Source: Candidatus Methanophagales archaeon ANME-1-THS
GTDB lineage: Archaea; Halobacteriota; Syntropharchaeia; Alkanophagales; Methanospirareceae
NCBI GenBank assembly: GCA_004212135.1
Contig: RXIE01000057.1
Span: 1-6,449 of the forward strand
DNA length: 6,449 nucleotides
Direction: 5' to 3'
Shown: positions 6,416 through 6,449 of the stretch, piece after piece
How the letters are laid out: every line of letters starts with the position of its first letter
Numbering within the stretch: position 1 is the stretch's first letter
The notes under the pieces: generated by a model
What the model saw: the letters and a program-made list of their open reading frames with translations, nothing else
The model's database searches: none
What the model was told of the DNA's origin: nothing
Made by a program: the position numbers and the translations under genes

Positions 6416-6449
6416 GTTCGATCGTTCTTTGGAAATCCCACATTACAAT

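Noticed and set aside
6403..6441. Start of the HdrA-like gene at GTG 6441
   Set aside because: The 13 extra residues do not match the HdrA N-terminus, which normally begins just before the conserved IGVFxCHCG strand, and the ATG at 6402 has a GAGGGAG site at good spacing.
1..6449. CRISPR arrays, tRNA or rRNA genes, insertion sequences, inverted terminal repeats
   Set aside because: Coding sequence fills nearly the whole window, and I saw no regularly spaced repeats, cloverleaf-like segments or transposase motifs.

Overview
The window looks archaeal and most resembles an anaerobic euryarchaeon with methanogen-type redox enzymes, such as a methanogen, a methane- or alkane-oxidising relative, or an Archaeoglobus-like lineage. 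The evidence is an HdrA-type flavoprotein beside an MvhD-type iron-sulfur protein, tight ATGA-style gene coupling, strong Shine-Dalgarno sites of the GAGGTGAT/GGAGTGAT type, and a tetrapyrrole pair (hemL-hemC). The exact lineage cannot be fixed from 6.4 kb; an ANME-1/Syntrophoarchaeum-like origin is only a guess.

Layout. Positions 1-1409 (+ strand) hold the 3' part of hemL (glutamate-1-semialdehyde aminomutase) followed by hemC (hydroxymethylbilane synthase), two early steps from glutamate to tetrapyrroles (heme, siroheme, F430, cobamides). hemC is conserved from end to end but is interrupted in frame by a single TAG at 879-881. hemL also ends in TAG, and the next in-frame stop is a TGA that overlaps the hemC ATG as ATGA. 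Both facts fit TAG being read as an amino acid (pyrrolysine) in this organism. A recent nonsense mutation or a sequencing error in hemC is the alternative.

Positions 1396-6402 (- strand) hold a compact three-gene operon, read from right to left. It encodes an HdrA-like flavoprotein (567 aa) that lacks the usual inserted ferredoxin domain, an MvhD-type [2Fe-2S] protein with a C-terminal winged-helix extension (253 aa), and an 845-aa flavo-iron-sulfur protein. The last appears to be a second HdrA-like shell into which a complete GltD/NfnB-type NAD(P)H oxidoreductase has been inserted. It converges on hemC, and the two 3' ends overlap by 14 bp.

How the genes could work together. In known Hdr complexes MvhD passes electrons into the bifurcating flavin of HdrA. 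No hydrogenase, HdrB or HdrC is visible here, and the NAD(P)H module takes the place where an electron input or output subunit would be expected. The operon is therefore best read as an NAD(P)H-linked HdrA/MvhD electron-transfer, possibly bifurcating, complex. Its partners may lie upstream, beyond position 6449.
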